Below, one piece after another: positions 21,600-22,283 of a stretch of 22,283 nt of DNA (its first letter is position 1; each line of letters opens with the position of its first letter). The position numbers were made by a program, and so were the translations under genes. The stretch is from Streptomyces sp. NRRL F-5123 (GTDB lineage: Bacteria; Actinomycetota; Actinomycetes; Streptomycetales; Streptomycetaceae). The DNA is taken from assembly GCF_000721495.1 (NCBI RefSeq), contig NZ_JOHY01000081.1, forward strand, positions 1 to 22,283, written 5' to 3'. Below the pieces are notes generated by a model. It saw nothing but the letters and a program-made list of their open reading frames with translations, was not told the DNA's origin and did no database searches.

Positions 21600-22283
21600 A
21601 TGTCTGTCAACAGTCGGTCAACCGTGCGCGGAGTCATCGCGCTCACGACCGTCGGCCTGGCCGTCGCGCTGCTCGCACCGGCGTCCGCCCACGCCGCGTC
21701 CAGCCCCGGCGGCGCCATCACCCGGAGCGAGATCATCGCCCGCGCCCAGACCTGGGTGGACCAGCAGGTCGGTTACGACAAGAAGGCAACGTACGACGAC
21801 CCGCAGGGGACGCCCTACCGCACGGACTGCTCGGGCTACATATCGATGGCCTGGCACACCGCGCGGCACGGTCTGGACGCCTACACGACGTCGTCCCTGG
21901 GCGACGTCTCCACCGCGATCAGCAGGTCGGCCCTGCAGCCGGGAGACGCGCTGAACGACTCCCAGGACGGGCACGCGGTGCTCTTCGGCGGCTGGGTGGA
22001 CAAGTCGGCCAACACCTTCACCTACTACTCCGAGCGCCACGAGGGGGTTCCCACCAGCAAGGAGACGGGCGATTTCGACTCGGCCTCGCTGGCCGGCCAC
22101 CCCACGGCCAATTACCAGGCGCTGAAGTACGACGAGACCGTGGACGACGTCCCGCTGAACTACGCGCAGACGACGTCGGCGGATTTCAACGGTGACGGCC
22201 AGGCCGACATCATCGCCCAGGACTCCGCCTTGAACCTGAAGATGTGGACCCACAACCCCGGTGGTTACTTCAACGCGGCCAAG
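21600..22283 (+). CDS. Secreted NlpC/P60-like hydrolase with VCBS-type repeat, partial (right edge)
   Basis: This is 228 codons from ATG 21600 to the window edge, with GGAGG eight bases upstream. Residues 1-33 are a Sec signal peptide (RSTVRGVIALTTVGLAVALL, then ending ASAHAA). Residues 40-180 resemble an NlpC/P60 or amidase-like fold: Cys77 in TDCSGYISMAWH and His125 in DGHAVLFGGW would be the catalytic pair. Residues 192-220 start a VCBS/FG-GAP-type repeat (ADFNGDGQADIIAQDS), which normally forms a beta-propeller with Ca2+ sites; more repeats probably follow beyond the edge. Such proteins usually cleave peptidoglycan peptides or related amides outside the cell. The long leader with hairpins suggests post-transcriptional control. 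The catalytic assignment rests on motif positions only. Confidence 0.85.
   Translation, partial: MSVNSRSTVRGVIALTTVGLAVALLAPASAHAASSPGGAITRSEIIARAQTWVDQQVGYDKKATYDDPQGTPYRTDCSGYISMAWHTARHGLDAYTTSSLGDVSTAISRSALQPGDALNDSQDGHAVLFGGWVDKSANTFTYYSERHEGVPTSKETGDFDSASLAGHPTANYQALKYDETVDDVPLNYAQTTSADFNGDGQADIIAQDSALNLKMWTHNPGGYFNAAK

Overview
The window is high-GC actinobacterial DNA, most likely from a Streptomyces. The real genes have G or C at nearly every third codon position, GTG and TTG starts are frequent, and two genes carry the rare leucine codon TTA (the target of the bldA tRNA in Streptomyces). I recognised no rRNA, tRNA, CRISPR array or intact insertion sequence. Gene calls rest on reading frames, motifs, codon bias and ribosome-binding sites; no database search was possible.

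Bases 1-10527 look like a variant type VII secretion (T7SS/ESX) neighbourhood. In order they hold: the start of a minus-strand protein built of 96-residue tandem repeats, which runs off the left edge; a divergent helical protein ending in a YxxxD secretion-type motif; a minus-strand pair made of a single-pass surface protein and an EccA-like AAA+ ATPase whose N-terminal half is a parallel beta-helix; a LuxR-type regulator with a degenerate receiver, preceded by a striking palindrome; a minus-strand pair made of a membrane protein with ChW-like extracellular repeats and an EccD-like channel protein; and two plus-strand WXG100-type genes with YxxxE tails. The usual EccB, EccC, EccE and mycosin genes are absent from the window. 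A reasonable inference is that EccD, the ATPase, the two surface proteins and the regulator serve export of the WXG100 pair and the YxxxD protein, with missing core parts beyond the left edge or elsewhere.

Bases 10528-16609 are a mixed metabolic and accessory stretch: a secreted lipoprotein of the tripeptidyl-aminopeptidase type, a decayed LysR-regulator remnant, a DinB-like protein, a YbdK-type carboxylate-amine ligase overlapping a small helical protein, a compact U-tract terminator, a 32-bp perfect palindrome, and a secreted two-module protein with a TTG start and a TTA at codon 3.

Bases 16610-22283 hold a PAP2/AUR1-like membrane phosphatase or transferase, a sterol-type glycosyltransferase, a convergent LysR regulator with a TTA codon, and a right-edge partial secreted NlpC/P60-like hydrolase joined to a VCBS-type repeat. 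The region upstream of that last gene contains an almost perfect 46-nt palindrome and further hairpins. Overall the window is rich in secretion, cell-envelope and developmental signals.
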